From assembly GCA_963627915.1 (NCBI GenBank), contig CAVGCY010000003.1, positions 1 through 64,000 on the forward strand: DNA of 64,000 nucleotides, written 5' to 3'. Shown piece after piece: positions 53,026 to 61,508 of the stretch. Position 1 is the first letter of the stretch. Each line of letters begins with the position of its first letter. Below the pieces are notes generated by a model. That model had not been told where the DNA came from, ran no database searches, and saw nothing but the letters and a program-made list of their open reading frames with translations. This stretch comes from CALACW01 sp963627915. Its GTDB lineage: Bacteria; Bacillota; Clostridia; Oscillospirales; Acutalibacteraceae. Made by a program: the position numbers and the translations under genes.

Positions 53026-53415
53026 TCACTGATTTTTAGTAAGAGAGAATATAAATTCAATTGTATTCGTAATGTAAGGAACAACAAGCGCGAGCATTAT
53101 TATTTTTGCTGCCAAAGCCGTTTTTTGTGCGGAGGAAACAGCTCCCGCGTCATCGAGAATATCCGAAGCAAACCCCGTTATTACCGCAATTCCCGTCAGT
53201 TTCAGCGCGGTTTTTATTATATCCGAATCAATTCCGGGAATTGAAGACGAAGCGTAAATCATATCGATTATTTTCCCGATATACGGGTATGTCCACATGA
53301 CAAGCACTGCAAAAACGGCAATCTGTATAATAACGGAAAACTCCGGTTTTGATTGAGATAAAAGAATATATACGCATGCGCATACAATGCTCAGAGCAAG
53401 TATTTTCAACGTCAT
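53026..53415 (-). CDS. spoIIIAD: Stage III sporulation protein AD
   Basis: Protein of 129 aa with about four transmembrane helices; LKLTGIAVITGFASDILDDAGAVSSAQKTALAAKIIMLALVVPYI is typical of SpoIIIAD. It overlaps the spoIIIAC stop by four bases. Confidence 0.94.
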   Translation of the reverse strand: MTLKILALSIVCACVYILLSQSKPEFSVIIQIAVFAVLVMWTYPYIGKIIDMIYASSSIPGIDSDIIKTALKLTGIAVITGFASDILDDAGAVSSAQKTALAAKIIMLALVVPYITNTIEFIFSLTKNQ

Positions 53416-53606
53416 AATCCAAACACCGACTTTATATACCGAAACAATTCGTTTATATCGGGAATTATCATCATCAGCACAATCACAAGTCCGGCAAGAG
53501 TCACCGCCATTGTATACTCCTCCCTGCCTGATTTTGAAAGAATCTGATTAACCACAGCTACAATTATGCCTATCGCCGCTATTCGAAAAATTATATCCAC
53601 GTCCAT
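53412..53606 (-). CDS. spoIIIAC: Stage III sporulation protein AC
   Basis: Protein of 64 aa, two transmembrane helices: IIFRIAAIGIIVAVVNQILSKSGREEYTMAVTLAGLVIVLMMIIP. ATG 53606 preceded by AGGTGA was chosen; the longer frame from 53666 overlaps spoIIIAB. Confidence 0.95.
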   Translation of the reverse strand: MDVDIIFRIAAIGIIVAVVNQILSKSGREEYTMAVTLAGLVIVLMMIIPDINELFRYIKSVFGL

Positions 53607-53614
53607 ATCTTCAC

Positions 53615-54118
53615 CTACAGCACAACAAGCGCCGCCGCGCACCCTGCAAAAATAACCGCGGCGCACTTTGCTTTCATATCTTTTTTTTCGTATTCGGCAA
53701 GATTTTTTAATTTTATTTCAATTTCCCGAAGGTATATTTTCATTGTTTTTTCCTGTGTGAAAATATCTCCTGCGCTTACCGTACTTATGAAACGGCAGAC
53801 GAGAGCCTTTTCCTGAGAATTAAGATTTTTGCACTCACGCTCTACGGATTCGTTCCACGACCGCGCAAGATTTTCCCCGTCAACGGCTTTTTTGCATGCT
53901 TTCTCCGCAAATCCGAGAACGCAACGGCCTTCATTCCTCAAAACATTAAAGACAATTTCCGTGATTTCACATCCCGAAGCGGAAGAATACACGCCGAATA
54001 AATAAACAAATCTGTAATAGCTTTCAAAAAATTTGATTTTCTTAACGGTTTGATATCGCAGAAAAACAGAATAAGCAACGGCGGGTATGCATATCAGAAG
54101 AGCGGCGGCCATATTCAT
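53615..54118 (-). CDS. spoIIIAB: Stage III sporulation protein AB
   Basis: Protein of 167 aa with terminal transmembrane helices (AALLICIPAVAYSVFL at the N-terminus, CAAVIFAGCAAALVVL at the C-terminus). The central GspF-like helical region shows LGVYSSASGCEI... and IYLREIEIKLKNLAEYEKKDMK. It is the GspF-like component of the SpoIIIA complex. Confidence 0.92.
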   Translation of the reverse strand: MNMAAALLICIPAVAYSVFLRYQTVKKIKFFESYYRFVYLFGVYSSASGCEITEIVFNVLRNEGRCVLGFAEKACKKAVDGENLARSWNESVERECKNLNSQEKALVCRFISTVSAGDIFTQEKTMKIYLREIEIKLKNLAEYEKKDMKAKCAAVIFAGCAAALVVL

Positions 54119-54129
54119 TTTTACCCCTC

Positions 54130-55035
54130 CTATATAATTTTTTTCACCGTTCCGGGACTGTTTTTTCCTGCAAGAACGACTGTTTTTTTAAATCTGCCTT
54201 CTTTTATGAGGCCGCCTATTCCCGTCTTATTGTAGAGATCCTCAATGCAGGACGCATGCACGCTAACGCCGACAAAAACACCGCAGTCAAGCATTTTTTC
54301 GACAATTGAAACGTCTCTGAACGACAGCTCGTCCGTAATAATCATATCCGAGCCCATCGAACGAAGCGCAATTTCAAAAGCGCGTTCTTTTGAATACCCC
54401 TTTATAACGTCACAGCATATAAGCTCCGCGGCGCATTCGCACATCGACAGTTCGAAGCGTTCGTCCGCCAATGTCAGACGCGGATATCCGTATTTTGGAT
54501 TGTTGGACAGCGTAACGGCAATATCCCGCAGAATCGTCGTTTTTCCGCTGCCGGGCGGACCCGCAATCAAAAAACTGCATAATCCGTTCTTAAAAATTTC
54601 GGAACATATGAAATCCGCGCAACGTTTGTGCGAGCCGGCAAGTCTTATATTGAGAGAGGCTATATCGCGGAAGCTTTCTCCGTTTTTTACCGCTGTTGCG
54701 CCGATGCCGATTCTGTGTCCTCCATTCAATGTGATAAAACCGTTCGACATCTCATCAAAATGACTGTACGGAGAATATCCGGAAGCTCTTGCGATTATCT
54801 GTTCGATATCCTTTTCACCGGCAAATATACAGTTTTGAGAAAACAGTCTGCTTACCGTCCCCGGATTAACGGCAAACAACGCGCCGAACCCGCCGTAAAA
54901 CATAACAGGTTTATCCTTACGAACGCGAATTTCCGTTACCGAACCGGAAATTTCATCCGGCAGATTTTCAAAACAAAATCGTATTTTTTCGGGCAGCAGA
55001 CCGAGCACATTTTTAAATTCCGACCTTTTTAACAT
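54130..55035 (-). CDS. spoIIIAA: Stage III sporulation protein AA (ATPase)
   Basis: Protein of 301 aa, a secretion-type AAA ATPase: Walker A IAGPPGSGKTTILRD (about residue 157-171), Walker B and ELSFRDV region, and HASCIEDL. It powers the SpoIIIA channel. It is the first gene of the eight-gene spoIIIA operon; the leader shares its promoter region with a divergent gene. Confidence 0.95.
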   Translation of the reverse strand: MLKRSEFKNVLGLLPEKIRFCFENLPDEISGSVTEIRVRKDKPVMFYGGFGALFAVNPGTVSRLFSQNCIFAGEKDIEQIIARASGYSPYSHFDEMSNGFITLNGGHRIGIGATAVKNGESFRDIASLNIRLAGSHKRCADFICSEIFKNGLCSFLIAGPPGSGKTTILRDIAVTLSNNPKYGYPRLTLADERFELSMCECAAELICCDVIKGYSKERAFEIALRSMGSDMIITDELSFRDVSIVEKMLDCGVFVGVSVHASCIEDLYNKTGIGGLIKEGRFKKTVVLAGKNSPGTVKKII

Positions 55036-55074
55036 TTTTCCGTCACCTTTTTAAATTTTATATTATATTTACTA

Positions 55075-55103
55075 TTGAATAATATTAAAACATATGCTAA
55101 AAT
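55075..55103 (+). promoter_or_regulatory. Sigma-A promoter of the yfhO-lysM gene
   Basis: TTGAAT, 17-bp spacer, TAAAAT, with AAAGGA before the TTG start at 55144. It overlaps a possible minus-strand sigma-E promoter for spoIIIAA. Confidence 0.6.
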
Positions 55104-55107
55104 ATTG
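55079..55107 (-). promoter_or_regulatory. Possible sigma-E promoter of the spoIIIA operon
   Basis: Minus-strand CAATATT, 14-bp gap, AATATTAT, a partial match to the sigma-E pattern (xATATT, CATAnnnT). spoIIIA is sigma-E dependent in Bacillus. Placement is tentative. Confidence 0.35.
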
Positions 55108-55143
55108 AAGTATATGCAAATTAACGAAAGGATATGATCTTAA

Positions 55144-58100
55144 TTGAAATCAAAAAAACACAACGGACGTTCTTTATGGCGCGATAATCAATTCAGCTTT
55201 CTTGCCGCAATTCTCGCCGCCGTAATAATGATGTTCGTATATATGTGCTATCGATTTTTCCCTCTCGGAGACAATATAATTCTGAGAATGGATCTTTATC
55301 ATCAGTACGCGCCTCTTTTTGCCGAGCTGTATGACAGGATTTTTCAGGGTAAATCGCTCCTTTATTCGTTCACTTCAGGCTTCGGCAGCGGATTTTTAGG
55401 CAACTATTTTAACTATCTTTCGAGCCCGACAATGCTGTTTGTTCTTATCTTCGGACATGCCAACGTCCCCGAAGCCGTTGCGGCAATGATACTTACAAAG
55501 GCGTCTGTTTCCGCTTTTACTTTTTCATACATGCTCAAACGCGTTACGGGAAAATACGATCTTTGTTCAACCGCGTTCGGATTGATGTATGCGTTCAGCG
55601 GATGGTTTGTGGCTTATTACTGGAACGTAATGTGGCTTGACGCCATGAGCGTATTCCCGCTCGTAATTCTCGGTATTTACCTGATAATAAAAGAATACAA
55701 GCCCTTAACATATATTCTTTCGCTCGCGTTTACACTTTTGACGAATTATTATATGGGCTACATGGTCTGTATCCTTTCCGTAATAATGTTTCTTTATGTC
55801 TACTTCTCGCAGTATGCGATTTCCGAAAAGGAACATCCCGATTACATCATAAAACTCAAATACCGCCACAGCGCAAAAACAAATTTCTTCAACAGCAGGT
55901 TTCTGCGCGCCGGTTCGCTTTTTGCCGTAGCAAGCGTCTGTGCCGCGTGTATAGCGGCGTTTGCGCTTATTCCGACATATTTTGCTCTAAAGCATTCGTC
56001 CGCGACGTCATCAACATTTCCCACAGATTACTCGTCATATTTTAATATGTTTGACTTTTTGGCGAATCACCTTCCCGGACTTAAAACGACAATCAGAAGC
56101 AGCGGAGACGACGTTTTGCCGAACGTATACTGCGGTACGCTTACTCTGATTCTCCTGCCCTTGTACTTCTTCTCAAAAAGATTCAGCATCAGAGAAAAGC
56201 TTGCAACAACAATAACGCTTGCATTTTTCTTCTTCAGCTTCAACGTAAATTATCTCAATTATATCTGGCACGGTTTCCACTTCCCCAACGACCTGCCTTA
56301 CAGATTCTCGTTTGCATACTCTTTCTTCCTTTTGTTTATAGCCTATAAAGTAATTATTTCGATTGACAAAATAAGTCTTAAAGCATGTCTCGGCTCGTCC
56401 GTTGCGCTTGTAGCGTTCATCGTTGCGGTTGAAGAACTCGGTTCAAAGAACGTATCTTCTCTCTCAATCTGGACAGGAATTGCTTTTGCTATTATATATG
56501 CGGTTATATTCGCACTTATGAAAGACAAAAAACAGGTTAAGTCGTATATCTGCGTTTTGCTTGCATGCGCCGTATGTACGGAAATACTTGTTGCCGATAC
56601 AAGCAATTATGTTATCTCTCAGAACAAGACAAATTATGTCGAAGGATATGACGAGGTCAACAAATGCATTGATTATATCGACGAGCTCGAAGGTGAAGGT
56701 AATTTTTACAGGATGGAGCTTTCTTCACTCGTAAGAAGAATGGATAACTGCTGGTACGGCTACAACGGAGCCTCGACATTTACATCAATGGCGTATGAAG
56801 ATCTTTCGCATCTTATGAGCAGAATAGGTCTTGCCGGCAACGATATAAACAGCTACACATACCACTGCCAAACTGCGGTATTCAATACTTTATTCGGAAT
56901 AGATTACATTGTTGACAATTCGGAATATACAAAAACAGACAACTACAAAACGAATTTCGGCGCAAATCTCTACAAAGAACTTACTGTCATCGACGACATG
57001 ACCGTCTATGATTATCTCTATGACCTCCCGCTTGCATTCAGCTCAAGAGCAAATGTAGACACGGACTGGGATATAGAAGAAAAAAATCCTTTCGACATAC
57101 AGAGCAATCTTTGGAGTCTCGTTACGGGAGTCGACGGAGTATTTGACGATATTGACGTTTCGATAATGAGTCAGTCAAACATTGCTTCCCTCTCGGACGA
57201 CGACGTAAACAACAATACATTTACTCTGACAAAAACTTCATCCTCGGACGACAGCTCGGCAGAGCTTATGCTTAAGGTAACGCCCGAGGAGACAAAAAAC
57301 GTTTATCTTTACGTATCCTGCAACGACTGTTCAACAGGTTATGTTACAATAAACGGAACAATGATAACCGTTGATTTCTCAGAACCCTTTATTATTGACT
57401 GCGGACTTATAGAAGCCGGAAAAGACGTTTACGTAACGCTGGGACTTGACGATGGAAAAACCTCATCTGCCGTAACTGTTTACGCAAAAACTCTCAACGA
57501 CGCAAACTTCAAAAAAGGATACGACACAATCGTTTCAAACGGCGTATTCGCATTTGACGACAAAAAATTCAGCGACTCTCATTTCTCAGGAACTATAAAT
57601 GTTCAGGATAACGGAATGATATTTACATCCGTCCCCTATGACGAAAGCTGGAACATTTTTATTGACGGCGAGAAGGTTGATTCCGAAAGTATTGTTAAAA
57701 TCGGAAACGCATTCACCGGAATTTACACAAGCGCCGGAGAGCATACAATTGAATTTAAATACACTCCCAAGGGACTGCTTATAGGCTGTGCGGTAAGCGC
57801 TGCGGGAATCATGCTTCTTATTATCCTTATTTTGATGAAAAAGAAAAAGGTTTCTGTTTTCTCGTCAAAGTATAAAAATGATAATCTCGAGCTCGGAAAA
57901 TGGAGAGATTTCACCGCCGAGGAAGAGAGAAAACAGGCTGAAACGGAAGCGAACGAAGCAAAGATATCCGAGGAAGAGTCCGACGACGACTTATCATCAT
58001 TTTACGCCCCTGACGAAGACGGTGTTTCACCCGCGGCGGACAGCTCATGGGAATCCGTTTTAAACGAAGCCGACGAATGGAAAAAAACTCAGGAAAAAGC

Positions 58101-58755
58101 AAAAGCTCTTGCTCAGGCTCAAATCGACGCTATAATGGCAATAGAAAGCGGAATGGATTCTGAACGCAAAAAAAAACAGGAAAATCCGACGGTAATTAAA
58201 GAGACAATTATCGAAAAACCCACAAAAGTGTCTAAAAAATTCAAAATGACTACTTTTTCCCTTATTGCGATTCTGTTTGTAATAATAGCTTGTCTCGTGC
58301 TTCTGCTTACATCTCTTAATTCGATTCACAAAAAGGATAACAAAGCGCAGGATCAGCAGATTTCTCTTTTACAGGATGAAATAAGCGGAATGAGAGCGTC
58401 GACGGATGTTACCGACGCAGCGAAAGCGGCAGAAACGGAAACAGAAACCACAACCAAAGCGCCGGAAACTACAACCAAAACTCCGGAAACCACAACAAAA
58501 AGCCCTGAGACAACGACAAAAGAAACTGAAACTACGACTGAAAAACCGGAAACCACGACTGCTTCAGCACAGAGCGCAACTGCAGCCCCTGCGGGCAGTT
58601 ACAACACATACACGGTTCAGTCAGGCGATTATCCGTTCTCAATTCTCAGAAAGAACGGACTTGAACCTAACAAATACCTTCAGGAGTTTTATGATATCAA
58701 CGGCGGAAAGCAGTCGTTTAACGTCGGCGACGTCGTAAATATACCCAACCCGTAA
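55144..58755 (+). CDS. YfhO-family membrane protein fused to LysM
   Basis: Protein of 1203 aa. The first about 880 residues are a YfhO-like polytopic GT-C-type protein (DNIILRMDLYHQYAPLFAELYDRI; WFVAYYWNVMWLDAMS; YKPLTYILSLAFTLLTNYYMGYM). YfhO proteins glycosylate lipoteichoic or wall polymers. After a helix (GLLIGCAVSAAGIMLLIILIL) followed by KKKK comes an acidic segment of about 180 residues, another helix (FSLIAILFVIIACLVLLL), a Thr-rich linker of ETTTK units and a C-terminal LysM domain (YTVQSGDYPFSILRKNG). The topology puts LysM outside, probably on peptidoglycan. B. subtilis YfhO is about 860 aa and lacks this tail. Confidence 0.88.
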   Translation: MKSKKHNGRSLWRDNQFSFLAAILAAVIMMFVYMCYRFFPLGDNIILRMDLYHQYAPLFAELYDRIFQGKSLLYSFTSGFGSGFLGNYFNYLSSPTMLFVLIFGHANVPEAVAAMILTKASVSAFTFSYMLKRVTGKYDLCSTAFGLMYAFSGWFVAYYWNVMWLDAMSVFPLVILGIYLIIKEYKPLTYILSLAFTLLTNYYMGYMVCILSVIMFLYVYFSQYAISEKEHPDYIIKLKYRHSAKTNFFNSRFLRAGSLFAVASVCAACIAAFALIPTYFALKHSSATSSTFPTDYSSYFNMFDFLANHLPGLKTTIRSSGDDVLPNVYCGTLTLILLPLYFFSKRFSIREKLATTITLAFFFFSFNVNYLNYIWHGFHFPNDLPYRFSFAYSFFLLFIAYKVIISIDKISLKACLGSSVALVAFIVAVEELGSKNVSSLSIWTGIAFAIIYAVIFALMKDKKQVKSYICVLLACAVCTEILVADTSNYVISQNKTNYVEGYDEVNKCIDYIDELEGEGNFYRMELSSLVRRMDNCWYGYNGASTFTSMAYEDLSHLMSRIGLAGNDINSYTYHCQTAVFNTLFGIDYIVDNSEYTKTDNYKTNFGANLYKELTVIDDMTVYDYLYDLPLAFSSRANVDTDWDIEEKNPFDIQSNLWSLVTGVDGVFDDIDVSIMSQSNIASLSDDDVNNNTFTLTKTSSSDDSSAELMLKVTPEETKNVYLYVSCNDCSTGYVTINGTMITVDFSEPFIIDCGLIEAGKDVYVTLGLDDGKTSSAVTVYAKTLNDANFKKGYDTIVSNGVFAFDDKKFSDSHFSGTINVQDNGMIFTSVPYDESWNIFIDGEKVDSESIVKIGNAFTGIYTSAGEHTIEFKYTPKGLLIGCAVSAAGIMLLIILILMKKKKVSVFSSKYKNDNLELGKWRDFTAEEERKQAETEANEAKISEEESDDDLSSFYAPDEDGVSPAADSSWESVLNEADEWKKTQEKAKALAQAQIDAIMAIESGMDSERKKKQENPTVIKETIIEKPTKVSKKFKMTTFSLIAILFVIIACLVLLLTSLNSIHKKDNKAQDQQISLLQDEISGMRASTDVTDAAKAAETETETTTKAPETTTKTPETTTKSPETTTKETETTTEKPETTTASAQSATAAPAGSYNTYTVQSGDYPFSILRKNGLEPNKYLQEFYDINGGKQSFNVGDVVNIPNP

Positions 58756-58764
58756 TAATACCTG

Positions 58765-58795
58765 CGAAGCCGATTCAATTCGGCTTCGTTTTTTC
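58765..58795 (+). terminator. Terminator after the yfhO-lysM gene
   Basis: CGAAGCCGA/TCGGCTTCG stem with a 6-base loop and a following GTTTTTTC. Confidence 0.85.
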
Positions 58796-58825
58796 TTTTT
58801 TATGTTGTTATTTTCAAAATAACGC

Positions 58826-58854
58826 TTGTATTTTTTGTTATTTGTATGTATAAT
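58826..58854 (+). promoter_or_regulatory. Promoter of the secreted phosphatase gene
   Basis: TTGTAT, 17-bp spacer, TATAAT, about 45 bp before the start codon at 58902. Confidence 0.7.
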
Positions 58855-58901
58855 TAATAAGTAAATGAAATTCTATAATCATAAAAGGAGTGCAGCAACA
58901 A

Positions 58902-60386
58902 ATGAAAAAAAGGTTAAAAAAAGTTCTCTGTCTGCTTCTTACTCTGCTTCTTGTATTCCCTCTCGGAACAGGAGCGTTTGCAGATTATGTAACGGATAAC
59001 AATTATTTCAGAATTTCCTGTACCGTTAACGGAAACACTCAATCGTCAAGAGGCTTCTGCTGGTACACAAAGGAAGACTGCGACAGTGCTGTTCTTATAA
59101 TGAAAAACGGCGTTGATATTTCGTCAAAGCTTCAGTTCGCCGACTCATGCATGGAGTGGGAAGGCTATTATATGCACAAGGTAACCGTTTCCGGATTAAG
59201 TGCGGGAACAACTTACACATATAAAGTCGGCGACGGTAAAACCTGGAGCGAAGTCGGAACATTCAAAACAGACGACGCGGATAGCAGCGTTAACATACTC
59301 GTTTATGCGGATGTACAGGCAAGTTCGCTTGAAAATTTCCTTGTAGGCGCAAGGGCGGTAAATGCGGGACTTAACAACTCGGAAACCGGTTTTGACTTCA
59401 TGATTAACCTCGGTGACTTTACAAACGACAGCACAAACGAGGAATGGAACGCATATGCAGAAGCGTTCGACTCTATCTGCCTTAATAATACGCTTGCTCC
59501 CGTTTCGGGCAATCACGACGGACTCGGATGCCCCGACTGGTTTAACAATATGTTCAACCTTGATACTTCGGAAAGCGTACAGACGGACGACGGCGTAAAT
59601 TATTCGTTCGACTACGGCAACACGCACATTGCCGTTCTTAATACCAACGATATTTTCAGCGTATCGCAGGCACAGCTCAGATGGCTTGAAAATGATATGA
59701 ACAGAACAAACAAGGACTGGAAAATCGTAAGCATGCACAAAACTCCTTATACGCTCGGCAAGGACGGTAAATGGCCGGACGCTATGTATCTTCAGGAGGC
59801 ACTTACTGCCGTATGCGACAAAACAGGCGTTGATCTTATAATTTCCGGACATGACCATCAGTATCTCAGAACAAAATCTCTTACAGGCAACGAGGTTAAA
59901 GAGGACGGCGCAACATATGTTCTGTGCGGAACTGCCGGAAGCAAGAGATATCAGGTAAGACCGTTTGCGGTAGATAACTTCACTCCCATGGAGTTCATCA
60001 ATACAATGGTTTCTCAGAGAGACGGAAAATACTTTAACGGCAAGGATTTTGATTCTCAGAACGATCTTTATATCGGTTCGTGCTACAACACAATAACCAT
60101 AGACGGAGGCAATCTCACATTCAATTCATATATTATTACCGATGAAAACGAAGAAAACCCTGCCGGAACAATTACAAAAATAGACAGCTTTACTTTGACA
60201 AAGGAAGAGGGAAAAAATGTTCCCTCATTTACAGGTGACAACACAACGTCGAAGCTTTCCTACGCTCTCAGCTCAATCACTTCCGTTATCAAGCTTCTTA
60301 CCTATGCGTTCGGAACATGGCTTCCCAAATTTTTCAAGGCAGCCCCCGATATTATCAAGAGCTATGTTGCAGACGGAACATTCTGA
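58902..60386 (+). CDS. Secreted purple-acid-phosphatase-like metallophosphoesterase
   Basis: About 494 aa with a Sec signal peptide (LKKVLCLLLTLLLVFPLGTGAFA), an N-terminal Fn3-like domain (TYKVGDGKTWSEVGTFKT) and a calcineurin-like domain: VYADVQAS, INLGDFTND, GNHDGLG, MHKTPY and SGHDHQYLR give the metal ligands. It would hydrolyse phosphomonoesters or diesters outside the cell. The ATG at 58902 suits the AAAGGAG site better than GTG 58890. It precedes a GDPD gene, suggesting organophosphate scavenging. Confidence 0.88.
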   Translation: MKKRLKKVLCLLLTLLLVFPLGTGAFADYVTDNNYFRISCTVNGNTQSSRGFCWYTKEDCDSAVLIMKNGVDISSKLQFADSCMEWEGYYMHKVTVSGLSAGTTYTYKVGDGKTWSEVGTFKTDDADSSVNILVYADVQASSLENFLVGARAVNAGLNNSETGFDFMINLGDFTNDSTNEEWNAYAEAFDSICLNNTLAPVSGNHDGLGCPDWFNNMFNLDTSESVQTDDGVNYSFDYGNTHIAVLNTNDIFSVSQAQLRWLENDMNRTNKDWKIVSMHKTPYTLGKDGKWPDAMYLQEALTAVCDKTGVDLIISGHDHQYLRTKSLTGNEVKEDGATYVLCGTAGSKRYQVRPFAVDNFTPMEFINTMVSQRDGKYFNGKDFDSQNDLYIGSCYNTITIDGGNLTFNSYIITDENEENPAGTITKIDSFTLTKEEGKNVPSFTGDNTTSKLSYALSSITSVIKLLTYAFGTWLPKFFKAAPDIIKSYVADGTF

Positions 60387-60408
60387 TTAATTCTTTAAAA
60401 AATTCACA

Positions 60409-60447
60409 GCCGCCGCAGTCATATGACTTACGGCGGCTTTACTTTAG
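60409..60447 (+). terminator. Weak terminator between phosphatase and GDPD genes
   Basis: AGCCGCCG/CGGCGGCT stem followed by TTACTTTAG. The short T run may let some transcription pass into the GDPD gene. Confidence 0.5.
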
Positions 60448-60468
60448 AAAAAGCGGAGAAAAAACAAC

Positions 60469-61122
60469 ATGAAGCATAATGCAAATTTTACGGTTACAGC
60501 TCATACCGGATGTATGTCAACGAAAATGAATTCGCTTGAATCAATAAAAAAAGCTGACGAATACGGTGCGGATATAACGGAATTTGACTTAAATTTCACA
60601 TCCGATCTCTCCCCTGTTTTAAGTCATAACTCACCGTTAGGAGGTGAAGTTACATTGGAGGAGGCGTTTGAGCTTCTTTCCCGCTGCCCCAAATTAAAAA
60701 TTAACATTGACATAAAGAGTGATAAAAACCTCGGCGTAATATTGCCTCTGGCAAAAAAATACTCGCTCGAAAACCGAATTTTTCTTACCGGAGTAAACTT
60801 AAAATTCGTTGATTCGGTAAAGAAAGACGCAGACGGAATAGATTATTATCTTAATTATTTTCCGAACCGCTTTATGCTTTTTTCCAAGAAATACATCGAT
60901 TACGTTGTCAGAACCGTAAAACAAAGCGGCGCGATAGGATTAAATGCAAATTTCCGTTTTGTTTCAAAACGTCTTGCAGCCGCTTGTCAAAAAAACGGTC
61001 TTCTCGTTTCTTTATGGACGGCAAACACATACGAACAGATGAAAAAATCCATATCGATGAATCCTGATAACATTACGACAAGGGATATAAAAACATTAAT
61101 AACTCTTAAAACAAATTATTAA
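60469..61122 (+). CDS. Glycerophosphodiester phosphodiesterase family protein
   Basis: Protein of 217 aa, GDPD TIM barrel: TAHTGCMSTKMNSLESIKKADEYGADITEFDLNFTSDLSPVLSHN contains the catalytic His pair and the metal Glu-x-Asp, followed by INIDIKS. It splits glycerophosphodiesters to glycerol 3-phosphate and an alcohol. No signal peptide. The usual HRG start of the motif is HTG here. Start at ATG with GGAG 10 bp upstream. Confidence 0.87.
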   Translation: MKHNANFTVTAHTGCMSTKMNSLESIKKADEYGADITEFDLNFTSDLSPVLSHNSPLGGEVTLEEAFELLSRCPKLKINIDIKSDKNLGVILPLAKKYSLENRIFLTGVNLKFVDSVKKDADGIDYYLNYFPNRFMLFSKKYIDYVVRTVKQSGAIGLNANFRFVSKRLAAACQKNGLLVSLWTANTYEQMKKSISMNPDNITTRDIKTLITLKTNY

Positions 61123-61143
61123 ACAGTAACGCGATTTTTTCAA

Positions 61144-61181
61144 AAAACCGAGACTTGATTTTATTGTCAAGTCTCGGTTTT
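61144..61181. terminator. Bidirectional terminator
   Basis: Perfect 15-bp stem AAAACCGAGACTTGA/TCAAGTCTCGGTTTT with an 8-base loop. It ends the GDPD transcript on the plus strand. On the minus strand it is followed by six T and would stop transcription from the promoter at 61285-61313. Confidence 0.85.
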
Positions 61182-61213
61182 GTATTTAGTGTACCCTATA
61201 TGCGCATAATACA

Positions 61214-61241
61214 TTTACAACATAATCCATATTATGTTGTA
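61214..61241 (+). repeat. Left inverted repeat of candidate invertible segment
   Basis: A 28-bp site made of 11-bp palindromic arms (TACAACATAAT / ATTATGTTGTA) around core CCAT, with TTT on the outer side. Its exact reverse complement is at 61458-61485. The asymmetric core gives each site a direction, as in site-specific recombination sites. Confidence 0.85.
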
Positions 61242-61457
61242 TTCAATAGACAGCAATAAAGTATTATTTTGCTGTTACGGCATAATTATATCTGATATTT
61301 GTAAAAATTACAACTATTATTTTCGTAATTTTTTAAAATATTTGTAAAAAATTAAATAATAGAAAATCAAACAAAGCCTAAAAAGTTCTGCTGAAATCTA
61401 CCGAAGTCTATTTTGGTAAAATTATTGCATAGATTAGATTTTTTATTTCCGTGTAAC
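61242..61457. other. Candidate invertible promoter segment (216 bp)
   Basis: AT-rich DNA between two exact inverted repeats, with no coding potential. The best promoter inside is on the minus strand (61285-61313), pointing away from the surface-protein gene at 61509. Plus-strand promoter matches are weak. Inversion would turn the good promoter toward the gene. No recombinase gene is in the window. Confidence 0.55.
61285..61313 (-). promoter_or_regulatory. Promoter inside the candidate invertible segment
   Basis: Minus-strand TTGTAA, 17-bp spacer, TATAAT. In the present orientation it reads left into the terminator at 61144-61181. Confidence 0.7.
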
Positions 61458-61485
61458 TACAACATAATATGGATTATGTTGTAAA
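61458..61485 (-). repeat. Right inverted repeat of candidate invertible segment
   Basis: The exact 28-bp reverse complement of 61214-61241, with core ATGG on the plus strand. It lies 23 bp before the start codon at 61509, within the expected leader of that gene. Confidence 0.85.
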
Positions 61486-61508
61486 AGTAAATTTACGGAG
61501 GTAAAAAA

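Noticed and set aside
58353..58556. Minus-strand Val/Ser-rich frame
   Set aside because: Antisense of the Thr-rich linker in the YfhO-LysM gene.
61214..61485. CRISPR array or transposon ends
   Set aside because: Only two sites, inverted to each other, with no spacers, cas genes, transposase or target duplication.
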